Positions 54,099 through 62,326 of a stretch of 64,000 nt of DNA are shown piece after piece. Below the pieces are notes generated by a model. It worked only from the letters and a program-made list of their open reading frames with translations. It had not been told where the DNA came from and searched no databases. The position numbers and the translations under genes are program-made. Origin of the DNA: Clostridium cellulovorans 743B (GTDB lineage Bacteria > Bacillota > Clostridia > Clostridiales > Clostridiaceae). The stretch covers positions 3,720,001-3,784,000 of the forward strand of contig NC_014393.1 in assembly GCF_000145275.1 (NCBI RefSeq). Direction: 5' to 3'. Every line of letters begins with the position of its first letter. Within the stretch, counting starts at the first letter, position 1.

Positions 54099-54196
54099 CT
54101 ACTTTTAACCTCCGTAAAAATTTTATGTTTTAAATTTGAATAAAATTGAATTTTTTTCACAGGCATTTTCAACCCTACTCTTCAATCACATTTAAA

Positions 54197-54223
54197 GTAT
54201 CGAATAATTCTTTTAAACATTTA
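54197..54223 (-). promoter_or_regulatory. SigD (FliA)-type promoter of motAB
   Basis: On the minus strand TAAA (54220-54223) is 15 bases from TTCGATAC (54197-54204). The SigD consensus is TAAA-N15-GCCGATAA. It lies about 100 bases before motA. Confidence 0.7.
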
Positions 54224-54685
54224 GTTAGTTTTTGTATAACTATGACGTTTTTTATCGTTTGTTGTAATGTATTTTATTTATTTAACCCTTAATATAGATA
54301 CCCGTAGCCATAACTAAAAACATCGAAAAATCTTTTTACTATTACACCAAAGAAGCAAGGCTATAAATTTAACTAATAACTTTGATTTAGGCTATTAGCA
54401 TCTATAATTAGACCTCTAATGCTAAAATTAAAATTTTTTCATTTAAAAGTTAACTTATTTATTCTATTAAAAAGCTAAAAGTTACTTAAATAATTGAACT
54501 CTAATTAAAATATATTAATAATTATATAGAAACAACCGATAATAAAATTAGGCTATCTATGTTCCAATAAGGATTCTACATAGAACTTATTGGTATTTGG
54601 ATTAGCATCAATCGTTTATAGTATAAATTTATAAATTGAGGTTTAAAAAAATATATAAATCTATATTAATTACAATGCCTAATTG
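54224..54685. other. Gap between motA promoter and the small-gene leader
   Basis: No gene is seen. A hairpin at 54564-54593 pairs CCAATAAG with CTTATTGG and TTCTA with TAGAA, without a T run. Confidence 0.5.
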
Positions 54686-54744
54686 AAAGGGGGATAGCTT
54701 TAATGAGTGTCTTATGAATAACAATTCACTCATTAAAATGCAAT
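54686..54744 (+). promoter_or_regulatory. Hairpin leader with in-frame UGA before the 83-residue gene
   Basis: A strong site AAAGGGGGA (54686-54694) lies 9 bases before ATG 54703, which starts the five-codon frame ATG AGT GTC TTA TGA. The main ATG at 54745 is in the same frame 14 codons on and has no site of its own. TTTAATGAGTG (54699-54709) and CACTCATTAAA (54727-54737) pair, putting the UGA in the loop. Confidence 0.75.
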
Positions 54745-54996
54745 ATGAAAGTAAAGATAGGACAACAAATTAAATTCACAAAAAATCACCAAGTTCCAAC
54801 TTCTAAAGGAAAGACATTGCTTGTAAAAGCTGGTGATGTTGCTAGGGTTTTAAAAAAGGTTGATGAAACAACAGGTGAAATAGTCTATTTAACAGGCGAA
54901 GCAAAAGGATTTAGTCATAAAGTTCCACTACAGGTAGATGATTCTTTGGATGTTGATGCAATTGCAAAAAAAATTCTAAACGATATACAATCCTAA
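54745..54996 (+). CDS. Unknown 83-residue protein
   Basis: The protein is small, soluble and beta-rich (KVKIGQQIKFTKNHQVP, GEIVYLTGEAKGFSHKVPLQ), with an acidic helical C-terminus. It resembles small SH3- or KOW-like domains by pattern, but I do not recognise the family. The start is ATG 54745; all ribosome binding lies upstream of a hairpin. A terminator follows, so it is monocistronic. Confidence 0.7.
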   Translation: MKVKIGQQIKFTKNHQVPTSKGKTLLVKAGDVARVLKKVDETTGEIVYLTGEAKGFSHKVPLQVDDSLDVDAIAKKILNDIQS

Positions 54997-55004
54997 AACA
55001 TTAT

Positions 55005-55039
55005 CCGGAGCAAATTAATTAATTCGTTCCGGTTTTTTT
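55005..55039 (+). terminator. Terminator of the 83-residue gene
   Basis: CCGGA (55005-55009) pairs with TCCGG (55028-55032), with partial pairing of the AATTAATT loop, followed by seven T. Confidence 0.8.
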
Positions 55040-55159
55040 CTTTCATAAAATTTCAAGATATATCACCACCTCTTATAAATATCAAAGTTTTTTCAAAAAT
55101 CATATTATTGATCAATAACATTTTATTTATCTTCGAATACATTATTGTTAAAGGAAGTG

Positions 55160-56881
55160 ATGTATTTGAATATTTCATCAATTAGTAATTTAGGAGTAAC
55201 CTATCAATGTTATCTTCAAAATACCGGTTGGCAAAACTGGGTTAGTAACGGTCAATTAAGTGGAACAGTTGGACAATCTATAAGAGTAGAAGCAATACGA
55301 ATAAACTTATTAAATGCTCCAACAGGAGCAAAAATTAAATATAGATGTCATATGCAAAATTTCGGATGGTTAAATTGGGTTTACGATGGAGCTGTTAGTG
55401 GGCTAGTTAACCAAAGCAAAAGACTCGAGGCTATCTCTATAGCCTTAGAAGGGTTACCTTTAGGCTACCATGTAGCCTATAGAGCTCATGTACAAGATAT
55501 AGGTTGGCAAAATTGGGTATTAGATGGACAAGTTGCAGGAACCGTCGGGTTATCTAAAAGATTAGAGGCAATAGAAATTTTTATCTTAAAAGACGATGTT
55601 GGTGTAATCTATCAATCTCATATCCAAGACTTAGGTTGGCAAAATTCAGTATACAACTGTACTCTTAGCGGTACTGTTGGACAAAGCAAAAGACTTGAAG
55701 CAGTAAAAATCCAGTTGGCAAATGCCCCATTAGGTGCAAGAATTAAATATAAATCTCATATTCAAGATATTGGGTGGCAAGATTGGTTTTATGATGGTGC
55801 AACCAGCGGTACTGTTGGACAAAGCAAAAGACTTGAAGCAATATCAATGATACTAGAAAACATGCCTACTGGCTATCACGTGGAGTATAGAGCACACGTT
55901 CAAGGTTTAGGTTGGCTTCCTTGGCAACGAGATGGTTCAATTGCTGGTACCACAGGTAAATCTTTGCGATTAGAAGCTATAGAAATATTTATATCCAAAG
56001 ACACAACAAATATTTCTAAAGTAATAGAAACTTCTTCAAATATATTTATTGGTCCTTCTAATTCTTTAGATATTGTAAGAACTCTCCCTCAAGACAGTAT
56101 AATTAATATTTTCCAAGAAAGTAATGGTTGGTATAAGCTTGGAAACAATCAATGGATATTTAAAAAATCAACAATCCCTACTTCATTAGACTGCTCAATA
56201 TATGACAACACCACTTTATCTTGGTATTATATTCCTGCTCCTCAGAACGTTATACCAGCAGCTAATACTGAAATATCAAAGTTCAATGGTTACTATATAT
56301 TTAACTCCAACTCAAAAGTTATTTATCTAACCTTTGACTTAGGCTATGAAGCTGGTTATACCAATACAATTCTAGACACCTTAAAAAACAAAGAGGTTAA
56401 AGCTGTATTTTTTGTTACAGGAAATTATATCGATAACAACCCTACTTTAATTAAAAGAATGGTAAATGAGGGGCATATAGTTGCAAACCATACAGTAAAT
56501 CATCCTACGCTTCCTGATTTAGCTGACACTCCAGCATTATTTAATGCTGAAATACTAGGAGTAGAAAATAAATACAAATCCGTAACAGGTAAAGATATAC
56601 TCAAAATGCTTCGTCCCCCTTCTGGATATTATAGTTATAAAACACTATGTCTCCTAGAACAATTAAAATATTCGACAGTGTTTTGGAGTTTTGCCTATAA
56701 TGATTGGGATACCAATAATCAACCTGACCCAGTTTTTGCATTAAACAAAATAATATCCTCCGTCCATCCTGGAGCTATTTATCTTCTTCATGGTGTATCT
56801 AGTACTAATACCAGTATACTAGCTACTGTTATTGATAGAATGAGAGCTTTGGGCTATAGCTTGCAACAACTACTATTGTAA
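55160..56881 (+). CDS. ChW-repeat protein with SH3-like and PdaA-type deacetylase domains
   Basis: Six ChW repeats (clostridial hydrophobic with conserved Trp) occupy residues 10-280, each with the pattern GW-nW...GT-GqS-RLEAI; the fourth has NSVYN in place of NWV-D. A short SH3-like region follows (TNIFIG to QWIFKK), then a polysaccharide deacetylase domain of about 200 residues with LTFDLGYEAGYTN, KAVFFVTGNYI and the metal pair NHTVNHP, as in PdaA (muramic delta-lactam, spore cortex). It lacks the second Asp of the usual TFDD motif, as PdaA does. No signal peptide is seen. ATG 55160 follows AAGGAAG closely; TTG 55145 or 55166 are alternatives. Confidence 0.82.
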   Translation: MYLNISSISNLGVTYQCYLQNTGWQNWVSNGQLSGTVGQSIRVEAIRINLLNAPTGAKIKYRCHMQNFGWLNWVYDGAVSGLVNQSKRLEAISIALEGLPLGYHVAYRAHVQDIGWQNWVLDGQVAGTVGLSKRLEAIEIFILKDDVGVIYQSHIQDLGWQNSVYNCTLSGTVGQSKRLEAVKIQLANAPLGARIKYKSHIQDIGWQDWFYDGATSGTVGQSKRLEAISMILENMPTGYHVEYRAHVQGLGWLPWQRDGSIAGTTGKSLRLEAIEIFISKDTTNISKVIETSSNIFIGPSNSLDIVRTLPQDSIINIFQESNGWYKLGNNQWIFKKSTIPTSLDCSIYDNTTLSWYYIPAPQNVIPAANTEISKFNGYYIFNSNSKVIYLTFDLGYEAGYTNTILDTLKNKEVKAVFFVTGNYIDNNPTLIKRMVNEGHIVANHTVNHPTLPDLADTPALFNAEILGVENKYKSVTGKDILKMLRPPSGYYSYKTLCLLEQLKYSTVFWSFAYNDWDTNNQPDPVFALNKIISSVHPGAIYLLHGVSSTNTSILATVIDRMRALGYSLQQLLL

Positions 56882-56959
56882 AATAATTTCAATAAGCTAT
56901 TATATTTTTTAGTTATCCACGGCAGCTTCCACAAGACATTTTATAAATAATAAAAAAAG

Positions 56960-57009
56960 AATCCCTTCTAAACAATTATTACTAAAGCATTTATTGTCTA
57001 GAAGGGATT
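56960..57009. terminator. Terminator between the deacetylase gene and pyrG
   Basis: AATCCCTTCTA (56960-56970) pairs with TAGAAGGGATT (56999-57009), with inner ACAAT/ATTGT pairs. The minus strand ends in TTTTTTTATT, the plus strand in TTTTCC, so it mainly serves pyrG. Confidence 0.88.
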
Positions 57010-57093
57010 TTCCATTTGAACTACTACTTAAAGTTTCCATACATTGCATTTATAGCGAACCAACATCACTATATGCAATCTTCTTAACTAAAA

Positions 57094-58701
57094 CTATTTT
57101 TTATTATCTAAGGACGCCTTGATGAAATCTCTAAATAATGGATGAGGATTGTTTGGTCTAGATTTTAACTCAGGATGGAATTGAACTGCTACATACCATG
57201 GATGGTCTTTTACTTCTACAATTTCAACAAGTTTTGTATCTGGACTTGTTCCTGATAAAACTAATCCACCTTCAGTAAGTTCTGTTCTAAATTCATTGTT
57301 AAATTCATATCTATGTCTATGTCTTTCATATATGGGATTATCTCCATATGCAGCTTCTGCATTAGTACCCTTTAACAACCTACAAGCATATAAACCAAGT
57401 CTCATAGTTCCGCCTTTTTCATCAATATCTTGTTGATCTGGCATTAAATCTATAACTGGATATTTTGTATTTGGTGCTATTTCTGCACTATGTGCTCCGT
57501 CAAGACCAATTACATTTCTAGCATATTCAATAACTGCACATTGCATTCCTAGGCATATACCGAAGAATGGAATTTTATTTTCTCTTGCATATTTTATTGC
57601 AGATATTTTACCTTCAACTCCTCTATCTCCAAAGCCTCCAGGTACTAAAATTCCATCAACATCCTTTAATACTTCATTTACATCTTGATCTTCAAGTTCT
57701 ACAGAATTAACCCATTTTATGTTAACTTTACTGTCATTTGCAAAGCCACCATGGTTTAAAGATTCAACTACAGAAATATATGCATCATGAAGCTCTACAT
57801 ACTTACCAACTAAAGCTATATTAACTTCATTTTTAAGGTTTAATATTTTTTCAACCATAGCTTCCCATTCTGTATTATCAACAGGATCGCAGTTAATATT
57901 TAATTTCTTAATTACATAATCATCTAATCCTTCTTTATGTAACATTAATGGAACTTCATATAAATGTCTAGCATCTAAGTTTTGGATAACAGCTTCTTTA
58001 TCAACGTTGCAGAATAAACTCATCTTAGCTTTTAAATCATCGGAAATTTCTAATTCTGAACGGCAAACTATAACATCTGGTTGTATACCTATACTTCTTA
58101 ACTCTTTAACAGAATGTTGAGTTGGTTTTGTTTTTAACTCTCCACCCATCTTTAAGTGTGGAACCAAAGTAACATGTATGTAACAGACATTTTCACTACC
58201 TACATCATATTTAATTTGTCTTATAGCTTCAAGGAATGGAAGAGATTCAATATCTCCAACAGTACCACCAATTTCTGTGATAACAACATCTACATCCTTA
58301 TCCTTTGCTACTCTATATACTCTTTCTTTTAACTCGTTTGTTATGTGTGGAATTACTTGAACAGTTCCACCTAGGTAATCCCCTCTTCTTTCCTTCGACA
58401 AAACACTCCAATATACTTTACCGCTTGTTACTGAACTGGATTTCGTTAAATTTTCATCAATAAATCTTTCATAGTGACCAAGATCTAAATCTGTTTCAGC
58501 TCCATCGTCAGTTACAAATACCTCTCCATGTTGATATGGACTCATAGTACCTGGATCAACATTTAAATAAGGATCGAACTTTTGTATTGATACTTTCAAT
58601 CCTCTATTTTTTAATAGTCTTCCAAGTGACGCTGCCGTAATCCCTTTTCCGAGACCTGATACAACTCCGCCGGTAACGAATATGAACTTAGTGTTTTTCA
58701 T
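57094..58701 (-). CDS. pyrG: CTP synthase
   Basis: PyrG aminates UTP to CTP with glutamine. The 535-residue protein has the synthase domain (TGGVVSGLGKGITAASLG, KFDPYLNVDPGTMSPYQHGEVFV) and the C-terminal glutaminase with GGFGDRG, the nucleophile in FFGICLGMQ, and PWYVAVQFHPELKSRP. Length is standard. It stands alone after an AGGAGG site; the leader does not show the clear pyrG attenuator of Bacillus. Confidence 0.97.
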   Translation of the reverse strand: MKNTKFIFVTGGVVSGLGKGITAASLGRLLKNRGLKVSIQKFDPYLNVDPGTMSPYQHGEVFVTDDGAETDLDLGHYERFIDENLTKSSSVTSGKVYWSVLSKERRGDYLGGTVQVIPHITNELKERVYRVAKDKDVDVVITEIGGTVGDIESLPFLEAIRQIKYDVGSENVCYIHVTLVPHLKMGGELKTKPTQHSVKELRSIGIQPDVIVCRSELEISDDLKAKMSLFCNVDKEAVIQNLDARHLYEVPLMLHKEGLDDYVIKKLNINCDPVDNTEWEAMVEKILNLKNEVNIALVGKYVELHDAYISVVESLNHGGFANDSKVNIKWVNSVELEDQDVNEVLKDVDGILVPGGFGDRGVEGKISAIKYARENKIPFFGICLGMQCAVIEYARNVIGLDGAHSAEIAPNTKYPVIDLMPDQQDIDEKGGTMRLGLYACRLLKGTNAEAAYGDNPIYERHRHRYEFNNEFRTELTEGGLVLSGTSPDTKLVEIVEVKDHPWYVAVQFHPELKSRPNNPHPLFRDFIKASLDNKK

Positions 58702-58736
58702 CTACCAATTCCTCCTAAAATAATCTACTAAACCTA

Positions 58737-58765
58737 TTGACAACAATCATTATATATATTATAAT
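58737..58765 (+). promoter_or_regulatory. Consensus promoter on the plus strand with no known gene
   Basis: TTGACA (58737-58742) and TATAAT (58760-58765) are exactly 17 bases apart on the plus strand, pointing away from pyrG. Downstream are hairpins ACCCTAT-AAA-ATAGGGT and GTTA...ACATA/TATGTTAAC and T-rich stretches at about 58835-58857. No plus-strand ORF follows, so it may make a small RNA or be chance in AT-rich DNA. Confidence 0.5.
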
Positions 58766-58897
58766 TAAAATTACCCTATAAAATAGGGTTCTTATTGCTT
58801 GTTAAAAACATATCCATTATGTTAACATAAATCTTTGTTTTTTGCCAGCCTTTTTTTATTTTATTTCAACTTTTCATTTTTTTCCGTAATTTTTCGA

Positions 58898-59227
58898 CTA
58901 TTCTTGGATTTTTTCATATATATTTTTTTCATACTCGTAATACAAATTTCTAAATTCTTTATTTATTAATAAACTCTCTTTAGCTTTTTTACATCCGTAG
59001 TTTATAGATTTCTTTGTTTTAAGATTAAAAAGCTTCTGTAATTCATCATATTCTATACAATTATTATTTTTTAATATTAAAAGAAATATATATTTAAAAT
59101 TTTTGTTTTGTAATATATGAATAAGCTCTTCTGTTTGTATATTATTTTCATCACAGATAGCTTTTATAATCTTATAATAACGTTTTTTATCCAGAATTCT
59201 CACCTCATTAGGTGATTTTATCCACAA
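58898..59227 (-). CDS. Small protein resembling DnaA domain IV
   Basis: The last 70 residues (YIFLLILKNNNCIEYDELQKLF, then NYGCKKAKESLL and EFRNLYYEYEKNI) follow the helix pattern of the DnaA C-terminal DNA-binding domain, including the F-x-x-L end. The DHT contact motif is absent, with TKKSINYG in that place. There is no P-loop domain. The start is unclear: TTG 59227 has no binding site, while GAGGTGAG before an in-frame CTG at about residue 12 suggests a rare start, giving roughly 98 residues. Confidence 0.5.
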   Translation of the reverse strand: MWIKSPNEVRILDKKRYYKIIKAICDENNIQTEELIHILQNKNFKYIFLLILKNNNCIEYDELQKLFNLKTKKSINYGCKKAKESLLINKEFRNLYYEYEKNIYEKIQE

Positions 59228-59258
59228 TCTTATAATTTAATTCCACATTTTTTTATAA

Positions 59259-59696
59259 TTATTTAATCCCTTCCTCCTCATCATCCTTCATAGTTCTTAT
59301 ATTGATATGCATCTTAGTAAAAATAGGCATATCTTGATCCAGATTAATAGAATAATCTATAAATACCTCTCCACCATTTTCATTGACATCAATATCTACA
59401 GACTTTGTGTGCATTTGTAATTCAATATCCCCATATTGTGTGCTATATATACACATGTAATGATGATTGTCAGCAAACTCCATCTTACCTTTGGTTGTGC
59501 CAGTTCTTATGAGAATAACTTTTCCATCTTTAATTTTTAATGTGGTAGTGGTCCCTTTCATGCCAGATATCTCAGTTTCCTTATAAACTGCATAATATCC
59601 CCCATTACGTTCATAGAACTGACCAGGTGTTATTGATTCTATTTTTTCGTCTTCTATACTTTGCTTACTAGAAATTGTTATAATCGCTCTTTTCAT
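59259..59696 (-). CDS. DUF1934 beta-barrel protein
   Basis: The 145-residue protein has the DUF1934 (YwiB-like) beta pattern: KRAIITISSKQ at the start, GKVILIRTGTTKGKMEF with HHYMCIYSTQYGDIELQMHT in the middle and INLDQDMPIFTKMHINI near the end. These calycin-like barrels are conserved in Firmicutes, with unknown ligand. It lies next to ddl and the DnaA-like gene. Confidence 0.85.
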   Translation of the reverse strand: MKRAIITISSKQSIEDEKIESITPGQFYERNGGYYAVYKETEISGMKGTTTTLKIKDGKVILIRTGTTKGKMEFADNHHYMCIYSTQYGDIELQMHTKSVDIDVNENGGEVFIDYSINLDQDMPIFTKMHINIRTMKDDEEEGIK

Positions 59697-59783
59697 AATG
59701 CTCCTTTTCAGCCACTATTTTAATACTTCAAGGCTCTATTCAAAAATTATATAATTATTTTTTAGTGCATATTTGAAACTCTT

Positions 59784-60809
59784 TTATTCAGCATTTTTTA
59801 TCAATATATTTATCAATTCCGTAGGAGTTACTCCTGCAACTTCCCATAATTTTGGAAAACTACTGAACCTTGTAAAGCCAGGAATGGTATTGATTTCATT
59901 TAAATAAATCTCGCTAGTATATCTATCTATAAAGAAATCTACCCTAGCCATCCCCCTACAATCTAATACTTTATATGCTTTAAGTGCCAGTGCTTCAATT
60001 TTATCCATAACTTCAGTTTCAAGTTTTGCAGGAACTATTAATTCATTCATTCCTTCAGTATATTTCACCTCATAATCATAGAATTCCTTATTAGAATTCT
60101 TATAAACAACTTCACCTATTTTTGTTTTAAGTTCTATACCATCCTCAATAATTGCCACCTTTATCTCTCTTGCAGCTATTGCTTTCTCAACTAAAACTCT
60201 TTTATCGTATTTAAAAGCTTTTTCAATAGCTACTTCAAAACTATCTTCTGCTTTAAGCTTCGACACCCCTACACTAGATCCACCATTAGATGGTTTCACG
60301 AAAACCTCTTCCCCTAATTTCTTAATAACTTTTTCTTTATAACTACTTTTGTTATTTAAGTATTCTCTTTCTTCTATCACCTCATAAGGAGTAACATTTA
60401 TGTTAAAATCCTCTAGTATGTATTTTGAATAAGCCTTATCCATACATAATGCTGACGATAAAACACTAGCACCTACACAAGGAAGCCTTAAAAGTTTACA
60501 TAATCCCTGAATAGTTCCATCTTCTCCACAAAAACCATGTAAAAGTGGAAATACCACATCTACTTCTTTATTGAATAACACCCTCTCCCCATCTGGTATT
60601 TTGTAATATTCGTCATTAATCCAAGATCCATCCTCTATTTTATCTATAGATCCGGTATATTCATACCATAAACCTTCCTTAGAAATCCCTATAGGGTAAA
60701 CCCCGTATTTTGTTTTATCTATATTATTTAGCACATAAGCTGCTGATGCTAAAGATATATCATACTCTGATGATTGTCCTCCAAAAATAACTGCTATATT
60801 CTTATTCAT
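59784..60809 (-). CDS. ddl: D-alanine--D-alanine ligase
   Basis: The 341-residue ATP-grasp enzyme makes the D-Ala-D-Ala end of peptidoglycan stems. It has IAVIFGGQSSEYDISLASA at the start, the omega loop and ATP lysines in EEVFVKPSNGGSSVGVSK, and the metal site in YLNEINTIPGFTRFSSFPKL. The sequence is of the Ddl/VanG-like group; nothing shows D-Ser or D-Lac use, and no van regulators are nearby. Confidence 0.93.
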   Translation of the reverse strand: MNKNIAVIFGGQSSEYDISLASAAYVLNNIDKTKYGVYPIGISKEGLWYEYTGSIDKIEDGSWINDEYYKIPDGERVLFNKEVDVVFPLLHGFCGEDGTIQGLCKLLRLPCVGASVLSSALCMDKAYSKYILEDFNINVTPYEVIEEREYLNNKSSYKEKVIKKLGEEVFVKPSNGGSSVGVSKLKAEDSFEVAIEKAFKYDKRVLVEKAIAAREIKVAIIEDGIELKTKIGEVVYKNSNKEFYDYEVKYTEGMNELIVPAKLETEVMDKIEALALKAYKVLDCRGMARVDFFIDRYTSEIYLNEINTIPGFTRFSSFPKLWEVAGVTPTELINILIKNAE

Positions 60810-61082
60810 TGTCCCCCTCCTATATTTTGCTCATCCATCTAATATATTATTAAACCACATTCCACAGTATATGAAAATGCAAATATAACTGAATATTCGT
60901 GAATATTATTAGGTAAGGACAAGATTCTTAAATTAATCTATTGAAAAGTTATTTATTTCTTTTTTTTAACCACTATTTGAAATTCATAACATTATAAATC
61001 TTTATTTTATTGTCATTAAAGTATATAATACTTATACTGACATAAATATCTTATCAATTTCTTTTAATTAAGGTGGATGTAT

Positions 61083-62243
61083 ATGAATACAATGATTCTT
61101 TCAGTAGCAGTTGGCGGTGGTCATGGCCACGCTGCAAATGCAATTAAAAATAAAATACTCCAAAAGGAACCAGATTCAAAGGTTGAAATCATAGATACTA
61201 TAAAGGTTATTAATCCTGTTTTAGATAAAGTAATAGTTGGAAGTTATCTTCAAAGTTTGAAAATATCCCCTTCTATTTTTGAGAAATTATATAAATCTAC
61301 TGATGTAGATACTCTCGAGGACACTGGTTTTACTTATTCTGTTTTGTCTAAATTTAATCAGATTATAGCTAGCAGGATCAGTGAACTGATAAAAGACTGG
61401 AATCCAGATCTTTTAATTGCTACCCATCCTTTTTCTGCAAATATAATATCGTGTTTAAAATTAGAATACAATATAAGCTGCCCAGCTATCACTGTCCTTA
61501 CAGACTATGCACCTCACGCTACTTGGCTTCATCCAGGCACAGACGCTTACATAGTCTCAAACAAGGATATGAAAAATGAAATGGTAGAGAGAGGTATAGA
61601 TAAAAAAATTATTTACCCTTTAGGAATACCAATTGAAAATAATTTTTTAAAAAAATTCGACCGAGTTTCAACTCTAAAAAAATACAATTTAGATCCAAAT
61701 AGAAAAACAATAACTCTTATGGGGGGAAGTTTAGGTCTTGGCAATATATCTGATATCTATAAAAAATTCATAAAAGAACAAATCGATGTTCAACTAATTG
61801 TTATTTGTGGAACAAATAAAAAATTATATAACAAACTTATAGAACTTAAGGAAACTTATACCCATGATTCTTCTAGAATTTTAGGATATACACAAGACGT
61901 TAATAAAATCATGCAAGCTAGCGATCTTCTTCTTACAAAGCCTGGTGGATTAACTATCACTGAAGCACTTATATGTGAATTGCCAATGGCGATAATTTCA
62001 AAACTCCCAGGGCAAGAAGTAAGAAATATCGAATTTTTAACTAAACATAACCTTGCAATTGATCTTGTTGAAGATAAATACTATATATCAACTATTAAAA
62101 AGCTTATAGAATCTGACTCAAAGCTCATCTCAATGAAAAGAAATTGCCAAAATTTTTCAAAGCCTAATAGTGCAGAAGATATTTATAAACTTTTAAAATC
62201 ACTTTTGGATAATTCAAAAGGCTTAAGTCCAGTTATCTCTTAG
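61083..62243 (+). CDS. UgtP/MGDG-synthase-type lipid glycosyltransferase
   Basis: The 386-residue GT28 enzyme has an N-terminal MGDG-synthase domain (LSVAVGGGHGHAANAI, ATHPFSANIISCLK, TDYAPHATWLHPG) and a GT-B C-terminal domain with GGSLGLG and LLTKPGGLTITEAL. UgtP-like enzymes move sugar from UDP-glucose or UDP-galactose to diacylglycerol for glycolipids and lipoteichoic acid anchors. ATG 61083 follows AAGGTGG by 6 bases; ATG 61077 abuts that site. It is divergent from ddl. Confidence 0.9.
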   Translation: MNTMILSVAVGGGHGHAANAIKNKILQKEPDSKVEIIDTIKVINPVLDKVIVGSYLQSLKISPSIFEKLYKSTDVDTLEDTGFTYSVLSKFNQIIASRISELIKDWNPDLLIATHPFSANIISCLKLEYNISCPAITVLTDYAPHATWLHPGTDAYIVSNKDMKNEMVERGIDKKIIYPLGIPIENNFLKKFDRVSTLKKYNLDPNRKTITLMGGSLGLGNISDIYKKFIKEQIDVQLIVICGTNKKLYNKLIELKETYTHDSSRILGYTQDVNKIMQASDLLLTKPGGLTITEALICELPMAIISKLPGQEVRNIEFLTKHNLAIDLVEDKYYISTIKKLIESDSKLISMKRNCQNFSKPNSAEDIYKLLKSLLDNSKGLSPVIS

Positions 62244-62256
62244 GACTTAAGCCTTT
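62217..62256 (+). terminator. Terminator of the UgtP-like gene
   Basis: AGGCTTAAGTCC and GGACTTAAGCCT pair around AGTTATCTCTTA-rich bases and are followed by TTTTTTA. The stop codon lies at the foot of the second arm. Confidence 0.9.
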
Positions 62257-62326
62257 TTTATGCAAGAAATTTCTTATTCTATTGGAATCCTTAAACCAAT
62301 TTATCCATTGAGTAACTTACATTATT

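Noticed and set aside
54703..54745. Selenocysteine insertion at the UGA
   Set aside because: The UGA is in the hairpin loop, not just upstream of a SECIS-like stem, and the 83-residue protein looks complete from ATG 54745.
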